Made by a program: the position numbers and the translations under genes. The notes beneath the pieces were generated by a model that saw only the letters and a program-made list of their open reading frames with translations, did no database searches and was not told the origin of the DNA. A stretch of DNA of 64,000 nucleotides from Bradyrhizobium sp. C9 (GTDB taxonomy: Bacteria > Pseudomonadota > Alphaproteobacteria > Rhizobiales > Xanthobacteraceae). Location of the stretch: NCBI RefSeq assembly GCF_002532045.1, contig NZ_NWTG01000003.1:124001-188000 (forward strand), written 5' to 3'. Positions 37,822-46,598 of this stretch are shown piece after piece. Numbering within the stretch: the first letter of the stretch is position 1; each line of letters opens with the position of its first letter.

Positions 37822-38871
37822 CTACTCCGCGGCCTGCTGACCTTGCGAGGGATTCTCGGCCTCGATCATGCGATCTATCAAGCGGCGAGCCCACATCGCG
37901 CCAGCATCGATGTTGAGATTATAGAAGACCCGGTCTGGATTTTCGTCGATTGCGCGCTGCTGCGCCTCGAGAATGACCTCGTCCTCGCGGAAGATGCCAG
38001 AAACGCCTTGACGGAGTTCGGTGGTCAGGCGCTGCTCGTTCAGGCGATAATTGCGCACGAAGGCCCAGAAATAATGGCAGCTCGTTTCCGTTTCGGGCGT
38101 AATGGTGTTGAGGACAATACCATTGACGCCGGCCGATCGGTTGCCTTCCGGCGCGCCTGTTCCGGCGGGCGCCACTCCGACGTCGATATTGATGGTGCAC
38201 GGCGCCTCGAAACGAATGATTTGCCAGCGGTCCACCGGACCAGGTTTTTGCAATTGCTTGGCCCAGAACGGCGGGGCGCTAATCCCCTTCATCCAGCGCG
38301 TTACGGTAGCGGTCTTCTCACCATGGGTGACGTCAAACGGCGCTTCCGCGATGGCGTTATTGCCGATGCTGGCACCGTGCACAAACGTTTCATGCGTCAG
38401 GTCCATGAGGTTGTCGACAACCAGACGATAATCGCATTTCAGGTGAATGGTGTCACCGTCACCGGCCCAAGCGGAATCATCGTTCCAGTGCATATCCGGC
38501 ACCAAGCGCGGGTCGGCCAGCGCCGGATCACCCATCCACAGCCAGACGAAGCGATCGCGCTCGACCACAGGATAGGCACGCACACAGGCGGAGGGGTTGA
38601 TCGTCTCTTGCGAGGGCATGAAGGTGCAGCGGCCCTGCGCGTTGAATTTCAGCCCATGATAGCCGCAGACAACGCTGTCGCCCTCAAGACGCCCTTTTGA
38701 GAGCGGCACCAACCGATGCCAACAGGCGTCCTCCAGTGCCGCCACCTCCCCGTTGGCGCGCCGATACATCACAACGTGCTTGCCGCAGATCGTGCGCGGC
38801 AACAGCGCCTGCTTCACCTCTGCATCCCAAGCGGCCGCGTACCAGACATTCGTCGGAAAGCAATGGCTCAT
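37822..38871 (-). CDS. vanA: Rieske oxygenase, vanillate demethylase-like (VanA)
   Basis: 349 residues. Rieske [2Fe-2S] motif CWHRLVPLSKG and CGYHGLKF (residues about 49-72), then the mononuclear iron site NLMDLTHETFVHGA near 155-168 with its two histidines. Starts MSHCFPTNVWYAAAWDAEV as in VanA-type oxygenases. VanA with VanB removes the methyl group of vanillate to give protocatechuate and formaldehyde; related enzymes act on dicamba or other aromatic ethers, so the substrate is not certain. First gene of the operon. Confidence 0.88.
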   Translation of the reverse strand: MSHCFPTNVWYAAAWDAEVKQALLPRTICGKHVVMYRRANGEVAALEDACWHRLVPLSKGRLEGDSVVCGYHGLKFNAQGRCTFMPSQETINPSACVRAYPVVERDRFVWLWMGDPALADPRLVPDMHWNDDSAWAGDGDTIHLKCDYRLVVDNLMDLTHETFVHGASIGNNAIAEAPFDVTHGEKTATVTRWMKGISAPPFWAKQLQKPGPVDRWQIIRFEAPCTINIDVGVAPAGTGAPEGNRSAGVNGIVLNTITPETETSCHYFWAFVRNYRLNEQRLTTELRQGVSGIFREDEVILEAQQRAIDENPDRVFYNLNIDAGAMWARRLIDRMIEAENPSQGQQAAE

Positions 38872-38886
38872 GTGCCGATTCCTCGC

Positions 38887-39390
38887 TTAGGGACACCGAC
38901 TGTATACATAAATTTGAAAGGGGCCAAAAAAGTGACGAATATTCGGGCTTACAATGGAATTTCTGTATACAGCAATGGTCCCAAGCGGCTCGGTCGGGCT
39001 CCGCTTCGGTGAAGATTTTTTGCGACGCACCAAAACTGCTAGCGGATGAATCCAAGCTCGCCATCGTGCACACCCGCTGCATCTAGTCCCTGCACTGTCG
39101 CAGCCTCGGCTATCGGCGAGATTCCTGGCCTGCGAAGGGACGCCGGATTGGGGCTTCTTGGCCGGCAGCACAGTTCCCTTGCCGGGATCAGACGTCGACG
39201 TCTTGGTGCCGAGATCGGCCCATGCTCTCAAACCATCCAGTGCGTAGATGACGCGACCGCGACCGCCGATCTTTCGATACGCTGGCCCCGTGCCATACGT
39301 GCGGTGCTTTTCGAGCGTGCGGCCGGATAGGCTAAGATAACGCGCAGCCTCCGGCGTACACAGGAACCGGGTGGATGGATCTGACATCAA
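38887..39390 (-). CDS. Excisionase/AlpA-like helix-turn-helix protein with an abnormal tail
   Basis: The first 80 residues (RFLCTPEAARYLSLSGRTLE, HRTYGTGPAYRKIGGRG, YALDGLRAWADLGTKT) form the small MerR-like winged HTH found next to replication or transfer genes of proteobacterial integrative elements; normal members are about 90-100 residues. Here the frame runs on to 167 residues with a Cys/Arg-rich, low-quality tail that overlaps the vanA promoter and both operator palindromes. The native stop has probably been lost by a mutation. None of the usual partner genes is next to it, so it is best read as a relic of an integrative element. Confidence 0.6.
   Translation of the reverse strand: MMSDPSTRFLCTPEAARYLSLSGRTLEKHRTYGTGPAYRKIGGRGRVIYALDGLRAWADLGTKTSTSDPGKGTVLPAKKPQSGVPSQARNLADSRGCDSAGTRCSGCARWRAWIHPLAVLVRRKKSSPKRSPTEPLGTIAVYRNSIVSPNIRHFFGPFQIYVYSRCP
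38901..38908. promoter_or_regulatory. Candidate GntR/VanR operator, proximal
   Basis: Palindrome TGTATACA, 30 bp before the vanA-like start. An identical copy lies at 38964-38971; the centres are 63 bp apart, six helical turns, so dimers bound to both would face the same side and could form a loop. FCD-type GntR proteins commonly bind such short palindromes. Confidence 0.5.
38964..38971. promoter_or_regulatory. Candidate GntR/VanR operator, distal
   Basis: Second exact TGTATACA palindrome, 93 bp before the vanA-like start. Confidence 0.45.
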
Positions 39391-39902
39391 ATAGGCATTT
39401 GAGAGCTCCAGGTGAGAGGCCGGCCGCGAACGGCGGCACTATCGCGCCATCATCATGGAGAAGCGCGCTCCCTGGAGGGATACCGAATATCGATGAAGCG
39501 ACTTTCGGCACCCCAAGTAGAAAGCGCTATTCGTGGTGGCAAAGCTCACTCCTATCTAGCGCTCGTCCATTATCTAGCGACCGTCCAGCCTACGACCTTG
39601 GACAATCATGGACATGGCAAGCTGATCGGGCGACCTTCACAATGCGGATGATGCGCAGAAATTCTGCCGAACCATCGGTCTTACCGGACCATACTGGAGC
39701 ACATTCACCGCCATCCGATTGTCGTAACTCGATTCGAGCTCGCCCGTATATCTGCAGCAAGAATAAGTTGGTCTCGTGCTGCCTGGCAAAGAGTTCAGAG
39801 CAGAATGATCGAGTCGAGAACCCCATCGTAACGCTATCGGCTCGGCGAGCGCCGATGCCGATACGACCTCACATCGACCGGCCCTCTAGATGTCGCACGC
39901 TT
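39391..39902. other. Gene-free stretch left of the nod box
   Basis: Open frames exist on the plus strand (for example 39375-39950) but have no family resemblance and odd composition. Probably decayed mobile-element or symbiosis DNA. Confidence 0.4.
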
Positions 39903-39948
39903 CCATCGCCTGGATGCCTACGATCCAAACAATCAATTTTACCAATGT
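39903..39948 (+). promoter_or_regulatory. nod box (NodD-binding promoter)
   Basis: The 46-bp element has the full nod-box architecture: CATCGCCTGGATG on the left, then ATCCAAACAATCAATTTTAC followed by CAAT on the right, nearly the consensus ATCNAAACAATCRATTTTACCAATC. It points to the right. The first convincing gene downstream is dctA, whose start is 394 bp away; the region between holds no clear nod gene. Confidence 0.88.
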
Positions 39949-40341
39949 AACGTACTGTTGCATCAAGTCGCGCACTTGAAGGGTACTGATCACTCTAGGA
40001 TTTCTATGCCAAGAGGTGCCTCGGGACACTTGCCAGCAAAATGCGGCATGACGCTGAGCAACGCCTTCTCGATCGACCTCACAAATGCCGTTCGAAGATT
40101 CAAAGACCTTGTCAGAAGACAGGTACTTATCCGATCGCGACTCGATCGACTGCAGGTTGGCTCTGGTGCGGATCTTGCTTGACGAAAAAAGATAACGTAA
40201 CTGAACGCCTGCCTTTGGAATGACGCGCCGGCTCCCGGAATCGTCTTCAATTGGACACGGCTAAAATGACAGCCTCGTATGATGCCGTCGCCTCTAACGA
40301 CGCAGCGGCTCGCATTCGAGTGTATTCGGGAAGGAAGCGTC
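39949..40341 (+). other. Leader region between nod box and dctA
   Basis: No recognised gene. A 74-codon frame from a TTG at 39958 has no good ribosome site. A weak sigma-54-like element lies at 40164-40179. It may be a long dctA leader or the place where a nod-box-controlled gene was lost. Confidence 0.4.
40164..40179 (+). promoter_or_regulatory. Possible sigma-54 promoter of dctA
   Basis: TGGTGCGGATCTTGCT has GG and GC 10 bases apart and TTGCT at -12, though CAC at -24 is replaced by TGC. dctA genes are often sigma-54 dependent (via DctD). No TGT-N10-ACA site was found nearby. Confidence 0.4.
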
Positions 40342-41658
40342 ATGACCACCATGGCAACTGCGGCGCCCGCACGCGCGTCGCAGACTTGGTATAAAATTCT
40401 CTACGTTCAGGTGTTGATCGCGATCGTGATTGGCGCCATCGTCGGCTGGCTATGGCCGTCGGTCGCGACCAACGACTGGGTCAAGGCGCTTGGTGATGGC
40501 TTCATCAAGCTGATCAAGATGGTGATCGCACCGATCATCTTCTGCACCGTCGCATCCGGGATCGCACATATCCAGGATGCAAAGAAAGTCGGGCGCGTCG
40601 GCGTTAAAGCGCTGGTCTATTTCGAGATCGTATCGAGCTTTGCCTTGGTGTTGGGCCTTGTCATGGGCAATCTGGTCCAAATCGGCCATGGTCTTGCGGT
40701 CAAACCGGACGCTGCGGCGGTCGCCAACTACGTCAAGCAGGCGGAAGCCTCGAAGACCGTCGATTTTTTTCTCAATATCATTCCCGATACGGTGGTCGGC
40801 GCCCTCGCCCGCGGCGATGTTCTGCAAGTGCTCCTGTTCGCGATTCTGTTTGGCTTTTCGCTGATGGCGCTGGGCGAGCGTGGAGAACGACTGCGCGGCA
40901 TGATTGACGACGTCGCGCACGCAGTGTTCGGCGTGATTGCCATCATCATGAAAGCCGCCCCGATCGGCGCGTTCGGCGCGATGGCCTTCACAATTGGCAA
41001 GTTCGGGCCGGCGGCGCTCGGTAATCTGATCGGACTGATCGTACTGTTCTATGCGACGGCCGCGATATTTGTGGTCGTCGTGCTCGGCCTGATCGCGCGG
41101 ATCGTCGGCTTTTCGATCTTCAAGTTCATTATCTATATTAAGGATGAGCTTCTGATCGTGCTTGGCACCTCGTCCTCGGAAAGCGCGCTGCCGCAATTGA
41201 TGGAGAAGCTCGAGCGGCTGGGCTGCTCAAAGCCCGTGGTCGGCCTCGTGGTGCCAACCGGCTACTCCTTCAACCTCGACGGCACCAACATTTATATGAC
41301 GCTTGCGACATTGTTCATTGCCCAGGCACTCGGGGTCGATCTGACCTTTGGCCAGCAGCTCACGATCTTGCTCGTGGCAATGCTGACCTCGAAGGGAGCA
41401 AGCGGCGTCACCGGCGCAGGCTTCATTACACTCGCCGCGACATTGTCGGTGGTCAACCCGGCATTGGTGCCGGGCATGGCGATCGTATTTTCGATCGACA
41501 AGTTCATGAGCGAGGTGCGAGCCCTTACCAACATCACTGGCAATGGCATCGCCGCTGTGTTCGTGTCCTGGTGGGAAGGCGAGCTCGACGACGCGACCCT
41601 ACATGCCCGGCTCGAGCAGCCCACCGCCGGTGCCGATACACGAAGCTCAAGGATATAG
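40342..41658 (+). CDS. dctA: C4-dicarboxylate transporter DctA
   Basis: 438 residues from the ATG at 40342 (GGAAGGAAG upstream; the frame continues 21 codons further without a better start). DAACS family, about eight membrane spans plus two re-entrant hairpins. Marks: [18 protein letters not shown], serine-rich hairpin [35 protein letters not shown] and [20 protein letters not shown], the conserved Na/H-coupled dicarboxylate site. It imports succinate, malate and fumarate, the carbon that fuels bacteroid nitrogen fixation. Stands alone without dctB/dctD. Preceded by a nod box at 394 bp and a weak sigma-54-like element. Confidence 0.95.
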   Translation: MTTMATAAPARASQTWYKILYVQVLIAIVIGAIVGWLWPSVATNDWVKALGDGFIKLIKMVIAPIIFCTVASGIAHIQDAKKVGRVGVKALVYFEIVSSFALVLGLVMGNLVQIGHGLAVKPDAAAVANYVKQAEASKTVDFFLNIIPDTVVGALARGDVLQVLLFAILFGFSLMALGERGERLRGMIDDVAHAVFGVIAIIMKAAPIGAFGAMAFTIGKFGPAALGNLIGLIVLFYATAAIFVVVVLGLIARIVGFSIFKFIIYIKDELLIVLGTSSSESALPQLMEKLERLGCSKPVVGLVVPTGYSFNLDGTNIYMTLATLFIAQALGVDLTFGQQLTILLVAMLTSKGASGVTGAGFITLAATLSVVNPALVPGMAIVFSIDKFMSEVRALTNITGNGIAAVFVSWWEGELDDATLHARLEQPTAGADTRSSRI

Positions 41659-42445
41659 GCTCCAGGTCCTGTCCGTGATTTCAAGGCACGCTCGAACTGA
41701 GCGTAGCCAACTCCGAATTTTTCGCAGTTCAAATCGGCACAGCCGAATGAACTGCGAGCCGGAGTTCTTCTCGCGGAATCTGCGGGTCGTACCACGACTC
41801 GGTGTCGTGCCCCAACGCGATCCAGATGACGGCGTAAGGTCGGCCGGGGCAGACCATACGATTCCGACCGAACCTGGCCGGGCCTGACGGGCAAAGTTAC
41901 TGGATCTATCCATGAAACGGCTTGGCGCGTGGCCAGCGAACTGGCCTCGTCCACCGATGCTGCGGCAGTGATGACTCGTGAACCAGATCGGCACCTTCAC
42001 CAGGTCGAGATGGATCGCATTGAGCAAACTCACGGCGCTCCACTGCTTGTCGGCGCTCTTTAGATATTCAACGACGGGCGTCTCATTGTTCAGCGTCACG
42101 TCCTGGCAGACCCGCGGCTCGCAGCTACCCCGCCGCTGGACGTGCCTTGGCCGCATACAGTTGTGCTCGGCCGCGGCCTCCACAGCCGCGCGCGCCTGCC
42201 AAAGGGCTATCGCAGTGAAAGAAAACAGACATCTGAGCCTCGATTGTACGCACGTCGGCGCGCCATTTGGAAAGGTTTAGAACAACTATACCTACGTTTG
42301 TAATGCGCGTTTCTTCGGCACGTGCTGAGTTCAGCTGTAAGCAATTTACCCGGAACCGCTCTTGAGCGTGGAGCGGAAAGAATTGCCCCATTTTTGCCTA
42401 AAATGTTATAACTCTCCCGCCGGAGAAAGGCCGGACGGTCCAAGA
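41659..42445. other. Gene-free stretch between dctA and nodV-like gene
   Basis: A 178-codon minus-strand frame (41647-42183) has no recognised domain and is not accepted. The right part (42243-42302) holds a sequence shared with 52940-53000, annotated separately. Confidence 0.4.
42243..42302. repeat. Shared motif, copy 1 (upstream of nodV-like gene)
   Basis: Begins ATTGTACGCACGT and ends AACTATACCTACGTTTG; copy 2 at 52940-52999 begins ATTGTACGAACGT and ends AACTATACCGACGTTTG, with one base difference in the spacing between the conserved ends. The two copies lie 10.7 kb apart in non-coding DNA. It may be a regulator site or a promoter; unknown. Confidence 0.5.
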
Positions 42446-45118
42446 ATGTATAACCAGATCAATAACTTCAAACGTTCTGCCACGCAGTTTACTTTCGGCA
42501 GCATAACGCTGGCGGTGGTGACGCTAGCTTCCTTGTACCTTCAAACACATTTCGCTGCGACGGCGTTCGGCTATTTGCTGGTTATATTGCTGTTTTCATT
42601 GATCGGCAGCTTTATCGCCTCATCCGCGCTTTCGGTCTTAGCTATCGCTGCTTTGGCGTACTACTTTGCACCGCCGGCGTTTAGTCTGCGGATCGATGAC
42701 CCTCAAGTTCTTCTGGTGGTTGTCGCATTCTTTACCGTCTCGATTGTCGGAACACACCTGATTGGAAAAATCCGCCAGGAAAGAGAGGCTGCGCATGAGA
42801 CTGCGGCCGAACTCCGGCGCAGCACGGCCGATTTGAAGGACCGTGAAAAGCGGTGGCGCGCAATCTTTGAGCACAATCCGGCCATGTACGTCATGGTCGA
42901 CGAAGCCGGTACCATCCTCAACGTCAATACGTTCGGCGCGACACACCTCGGCTATGCGCGCTCCGAACTCATCGGTCAATCCGTTCTGAGGCTCTTTCTG
43001 GAGGAGGATCGCGAGTTCGCACGCACATGCATTCGCAGATGCCTTGAAGATATCGGTCAATCGCAAACCTGGGACGCCCAAAAAGTCAGAAAAGACGGCG
43101 TGGTCCTGTGGGTGCGAGAAAATGCCAAAGCCATGCTTTGGGCCGATGACAAGCCGGTTGTCCTGATATCCTGCGAAGATATCACCGAAAAACGGCAGAC
43201 GGAGCTTGCCCTACAGCGCAGCGAAGCCCATTTGGCTCAAGCGCAGGAGTTGAGCCACACAGGCAGCTTCGGCTGGAACTTCGCCACTGGCGAGGTTTTT
43301 TGGTCAAAAGAGCTTTTTCGAATTTTCCAGTTGGATCCGAAGACGATACCGAGCCCGCAACTCGTCGTCGAGCGCACGCACCCGGAAGATCGAGCTTCCG
43401 TCCAACAGACGATCGATCGAGCGATGCAAGACCCGCAGGAGTTCGAGCATGAATACCGATTGCTGCTACCGGACGGCTCGGTGAAGCACATCCGCGCGCG
43501 GGCGCGAGCGACGACAACCGCCTCTGGCGAAATCGAGTTTGTCGGGGCAGCGACGGATATCACAGTTACAAAGCAAGTAGAGCAGCAGCTACGCCGCAGC
43601 GAGGCCTATCTGGCCGAAGCCCAGCATCTCAGTCATACTGGCAGTTGGTCATGGGACGTCCACGGAGTCGATTTTGTGTATCGCTCCGCCGAAGTGAATC
43701 GTCTCTTCGGCTTCGACCCGCAAGAGACCGTGTCCATAGAGACTATTCGTTCGCGGATACATCCGGACGACCTGCCGCGGCTTCAGGACGTGCAGCGACT
43801 TGCGAGAGACGGCAAGCAAAACCGCTTCGAATATGATTTTCGAATTTTGCTCCCGGATGGCTCGATGAGGCACATACATTCTGTGGCCCATGTCGTGGTT
43901 GGCAGCGACGGCAATATCGGCGAGCTCATTGGGACACATATGGATGTCACTGAGCAATACGCGGCCAGAGAACGCCTGGAAAGCACACTTGCTGCGCTGC
44001 GCGAAAGCGAGCAGCGCTTTCGCGACTACGCTGAAACAGCTTCCGACTGGCTCTGGGAGACCGGGCCAGACCATAAAGTCACTCACTTATCGGAACATAC
44101 CAGCGCTGCGGGAATCCTTGCCACAGGCCTCCTGGGTCTGCCGCGTTGGGACATTGCTTGCGACTTGGAAGACGAACCTGAGAAATGGCGGCAACATCGT
44201 GCAAGGCTAGAGGCACATCTGCCATTTCGTGATTTGGTCTATCGCACTGTCAACCGGATGGGATGTCCGATCTACGTCCGGACGAGCGGTAAGCCATTTT
44301 TTGACGTAAGCGGCAATTTTCTTGGCTACCGTGGCGTCAGCACCGACATCACCGCTATTATCCGCGCAGACCAGGCTGAACAAGAGCTGCGGAAGGCACA
44401 GGCGGAGCTCGCGCATGTGACGCGCGTGACGACGTTAGGAGAGCTGACCACCTCCATCGCCCACGAAATCAACCAGCCACTCGCCGCGATTATCAGCAAC
44501 GCCGACGCGTGCCTAGGTTGGATGGGCCGCAAAACTCCTGATCTTTCCGCTGCGCGCTCATCCGTTGAATGGATAATCGAAGACGCAATCCGGGCAAGCG
44601 AGGTGATCCGTCGCGTTCGCGCGCTTGCGAAGAAGGGCGAGATCGAAATGCTTCCGCTCGACATCAATGACGTCGTTAAGGATGTCATTGCGCTGGTGAA
44701 TCGTGAGCTGGTTAGCCACCAAGTGACACTGAAAACCGAGCTGACGGCAGCGCTGCCGGCGGTTCTGGGCGACCGGATTCAGCTGCAGCAGGTGATGATC
44801 AATCTGGTGATGAACGGGATCGAAGCTATGGACGCAGTTACGGACAGGACGCGCGAACTGGTGATCCAGTCATCTAGGGACGATATGGAACACGTGCGGC
44901 TTGCGGTGACTGATAATGGCGTCGGCATCTCGGAGAATGACGCCGATCGGGTGTTAGACCCCTTCTTCACGACAAAATCGAGCGGCCTTGGCATGGGCCT
45001 TTCGATCTGCCGCTCGATTGTGGAAGCTCACGGAGGGCGTCTTTCAATCGTCCACAGGCAGGGACCCGGAGCGAGCTTTCGGTTTGACCTGCCGTTGCAC
45101 AAGGAGGTGGTGTCGTGA
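42446..45118 (+). CDS. nodV: PAS sensor histidine kinase, NodV-like
   Basis: 890 residues from the ATG at 42446. N-terminal membrane unit with three to four spans ([64 protein letters not shown]), then about four PAS/PAC units, each ending in a DIT/DVT motif, then the dimerisation helix with the phospho-acceptor [12 protein letters not shown] (His about 673) and the ATPase domain ([30 protein letters not shown]). Length and downstream gene fit B. japonicum NodV, which responds to isoflavones and activates nod genes through NodW. No haem-PAS signature of FixL is obvious. Overlaps nodW by 4 bp. Confidence 0.87.
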   Translation: MYNQINNFKRSATQFTFGSITLAVVTLASLYLQTHFAATAFGYLLVILLFSLIGSFIASSALSVLAIAALAYYFAPPAFSLRIDDPQVLLVVVAFFTVSIVGTHLIGKIRQEREAAHETAAELRRSTADLKDREKRWRAIFEHNPAMYVMVDEAGTILNVNTFGATHLGYARSELIGQSVLRLFLEEDREFARTCIRRCLEDIGQSQTWDAQKVRKDGVVLWVRENAKAMLWADDKPVVLISCEDITEKRQTELALQRSEAHLAQAQELSHTGSFGWNFATGEVFWSKELFRIFQLDPKTIPSPQLVVERTHPEDRASVQQTIDRAMQDPQEFEHEYRLLLPDGSVKHIRARARATTTASGEIEFVGAATDITVTKQVEQQLRRSEAYLAEAQHLSHTGSWSWDVHGVDFVYRSAEVNRLFGFDPQETVSIETIRSRIHPDDLPRLQDVQRLARDGKQNRFEYDFRILLPDGSMRHIHSVAHVVVGSDGNIGELIGTHMDVTEQYAARERLESTLAALRESEQRFRDYAETASDWLWETGPDHKVTHLSEHTSAAGILATGLLGLPRWDIACDLEDEPEKWRQHRARLEAHLPFRDLVYRTVNRMGCPIYVRTSGKPFFDVSGNFLGYRGVSTDITAIIRADQAEQELRKAQAELAHVTRVTTLGELTTSIAHEINQPLAAIISNADACLGWMGRKTPDLSAARSSVEWIIEDAIRASEVIRRVRALAKKGEIEMLPLDINDVVKDVIALVNRELVSHQVTLKTELTAALPAVLGDRIQLQQVMINLVMNGIEAMDAVTDRTRELVIQSSRDDMEHVRLAVTDNGVGISENDADRVLDPFFTTKSSGLGMGLSICRSIVEAHGGRLSIVHRQGPGASFRFDLPLHKEVVS

Positions 45119-45792
45119 ACGAACGCTCAAACTCCCAGCGCGAAGGCAGCAGAGCCGAGGCATCGGCAAATGCGATTGTCTTCATTGTCGAAGATGATGT
45201 CTCGATGCGTCGGTCGCTTACAAACCTTTTTCAATCCGTCGGCCTGGACGTCGTTGCATTCGGATCGGCCCGAGAAATGCTGCAGAGCAAACTTCCGGAC
45301 GTCGTTAGCTGCCTGGTTCTTGATGTCCGACTGCCCGGCTTGAGCGGCCTTGAGTTCCAGACTGAGCTAGCCAAGTCGAACATTCATATTCCCATCATCT
45401 TCATTACAGGCCATGGCGACATTCCCATGAGCGTCAGGGCCATGAAGGGTGGAGCGGTCGATTTTCTCACAAAACCGTTTCGCGATCAGGAACTACTGGA
45501 CGCTGTGATCGCGGCGACCGAACGCGATCGCAAAAGACGGGCAGCCGAGCAGACCGTCGTGAATCTCAAGTCCCTATTTGAGACCCTAAGCCCGCGCGAG
45601 CAGGCGGTTATGAAACTAGTCGCTACCGGCTTGATGAACAAGCAGATAGCTGCCGAGCTGGGGCTCGCCGAGATTACGGTCAAGATCTATCGGGGACACG
45701 TGATGAAAAAGATGCGGGCCCGGTCGCTGGCGGATTTGATCAGGATGACTGAGACGCTGGGACTCCGTGCTAACCGTCCCGAACAAACCTAA
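45115..45792 (+). CDS. nodW: FixJ/NarL-type response regulator, NodW-like
   Basis: 225 residues with a GTG start preceded by a very strong AAGGAGGTG. Receiver domain: VEDD (residues 26-28), phospho-acceptor Asp70 in VLDVRLPG (the same number as the key Asp of B. japonicum NodW), [20 protein letters not shown] and the KPF lysine. C-terminal LuxR-type [23 protein letters not shown] and [17 protein letters not shown]. Coupled to nodV by the 4-bp overlap. Likely a transcription activator of nodulation genes. Confidence 0.9.
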   Translation: MNERSNSQREGSRAEASANAIVFIVEDDVSMRRSLTNLFQSVGLDVVAFGSAREMLQSKLPDVVSCLVLDVRLPGLSGLEFQTELAKSNIHIPIIFITGHGDIPMSVRAMKGGAVDFLTKPFRDQELLDAVIAATERDRKRRAAEQTVVNLKSLFETLSPREQAVMKLVATGLMNKQIAAELGLAEITVKIYRGHVMKKMRARSLADLIRMTETLGLRANRPEQT

Positions 45793-45886
45793 GTATGATT
45801 TTACAATTTAACCGCGCAAGCCCACTTTTCGCCCAGGGATGGCTAATGCCTCGGCAGTCGCTAGTCCCGCGTCAGGAGGGCCTGTC

Positions 45887-46273
45887 TTGTCCACGCCTTT
45901 GATTTCTGTCGTTGATGACGACGCATCGGTCCGTGCGGCGACAGAGAACCTTTTGAAATCGCGTGGCTACGTCGTTCAAACGTTTGTGTCCGCCGAGGAG
46001 TTCTTGAGGTCGCCGCGGTTGAACGAAACCTCTTGTGTAATCACGGATGTGCAGATGCCGGTTATGAGCGGCTTGGACTTGCTCGCGGAAATGCGGACCC
46101 GTGGCTACGGTGTGCCATTCATTTTCATTACTGCCTTCCCCAACGACCGCGTGCGCGCCTCAGCCCTGAGCGCGGGAGCGGCTGGCTTTTTGGCCAAGCC
46201 CTTCGCCGGACATACGCTGATCGAGTACCTCGATGCCGCACTGGAGGAGAACGGCGGCGGCGGAAACACTTGA
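45887..46273 (+). CDS. Single-domain response regulator
   Basis: 128 residues from the TTG at 45887, favoured because CAGGAGGG lies 6 bases upstream; an in-frame ATG at 45839 would give 144 residues but has no proper ribosome site. Only a receiver domain: ISVVDDDASVRAATENLL, acceptor Asp in ITDVQMPVMSGLDLL, FITAFPNDRVRASALSAGAA and KPF. No output domain, so it may act as a phosphate sink or relay for NodV, or control another protein. Lies 94 bp after nodW and probably in the same transcript. Confidence 0.87.
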   Translation: MSTPLISVVDDDASVRAATENLLKSRGYVVQTFVSAEEFLRSPRLNETSCVITDVQMPVMSGLDLLAEMRTRGYGVPFIFITAFPNDRVRASALSAGAAGFLAKPFAGHTLIEYLDAALEENGGGGNT

Positions 46274-46598
46274 AGCGATCGACCGGCCGCCAACCTTATG
46301 TCTGATCTGAGCGCTTCGCGCGAGACACGATCCCGATCAACTTCTTGGAAGCTAAGCGCGCTGCCCTGTCGTTAAATTCCATGAAGTCGGGTTGGCGCTT
46401 TCCAATAGGGCTCATTGGACCCGTCACGTCGCCAACGACGAAGCCCACAGCGTCAGCGTATCTTCAACCGACGTGCCAGCAATCATCAGATCCCGAATCA
46501 TGGTCGCCATGGATTCAGAGTTCTCAGGAACATGCAACTGTAATGCTGACCTAGATGAGCCAGAGCCACTCTTCGCGAAAAGCCTAATCAGTCTCAAA
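46274..46598. other. Gene-free stretch with a possible transposase scrap
   Basis: On the minus strand, 46424-46510 reads MIRDLMIAGTSVEDTLTLWA and then SSL, which reminds me of the start of IS701-type transposases, after which the frame breaks. Otherwise no gene seen. Confidence 0.3.

Noticed and set aside
39375..39950. 191-codon plus-strand frame running into the nod box
   Set aside because: Composition is random-like, no family, and it would cover the nod box.
41647..42183. 178-codon minus-strand frame downstream of dctA
   Set aside because: Overlaps the dctA end and shows no domain or start signal; a decayed transposase was considered but no motif supports it.
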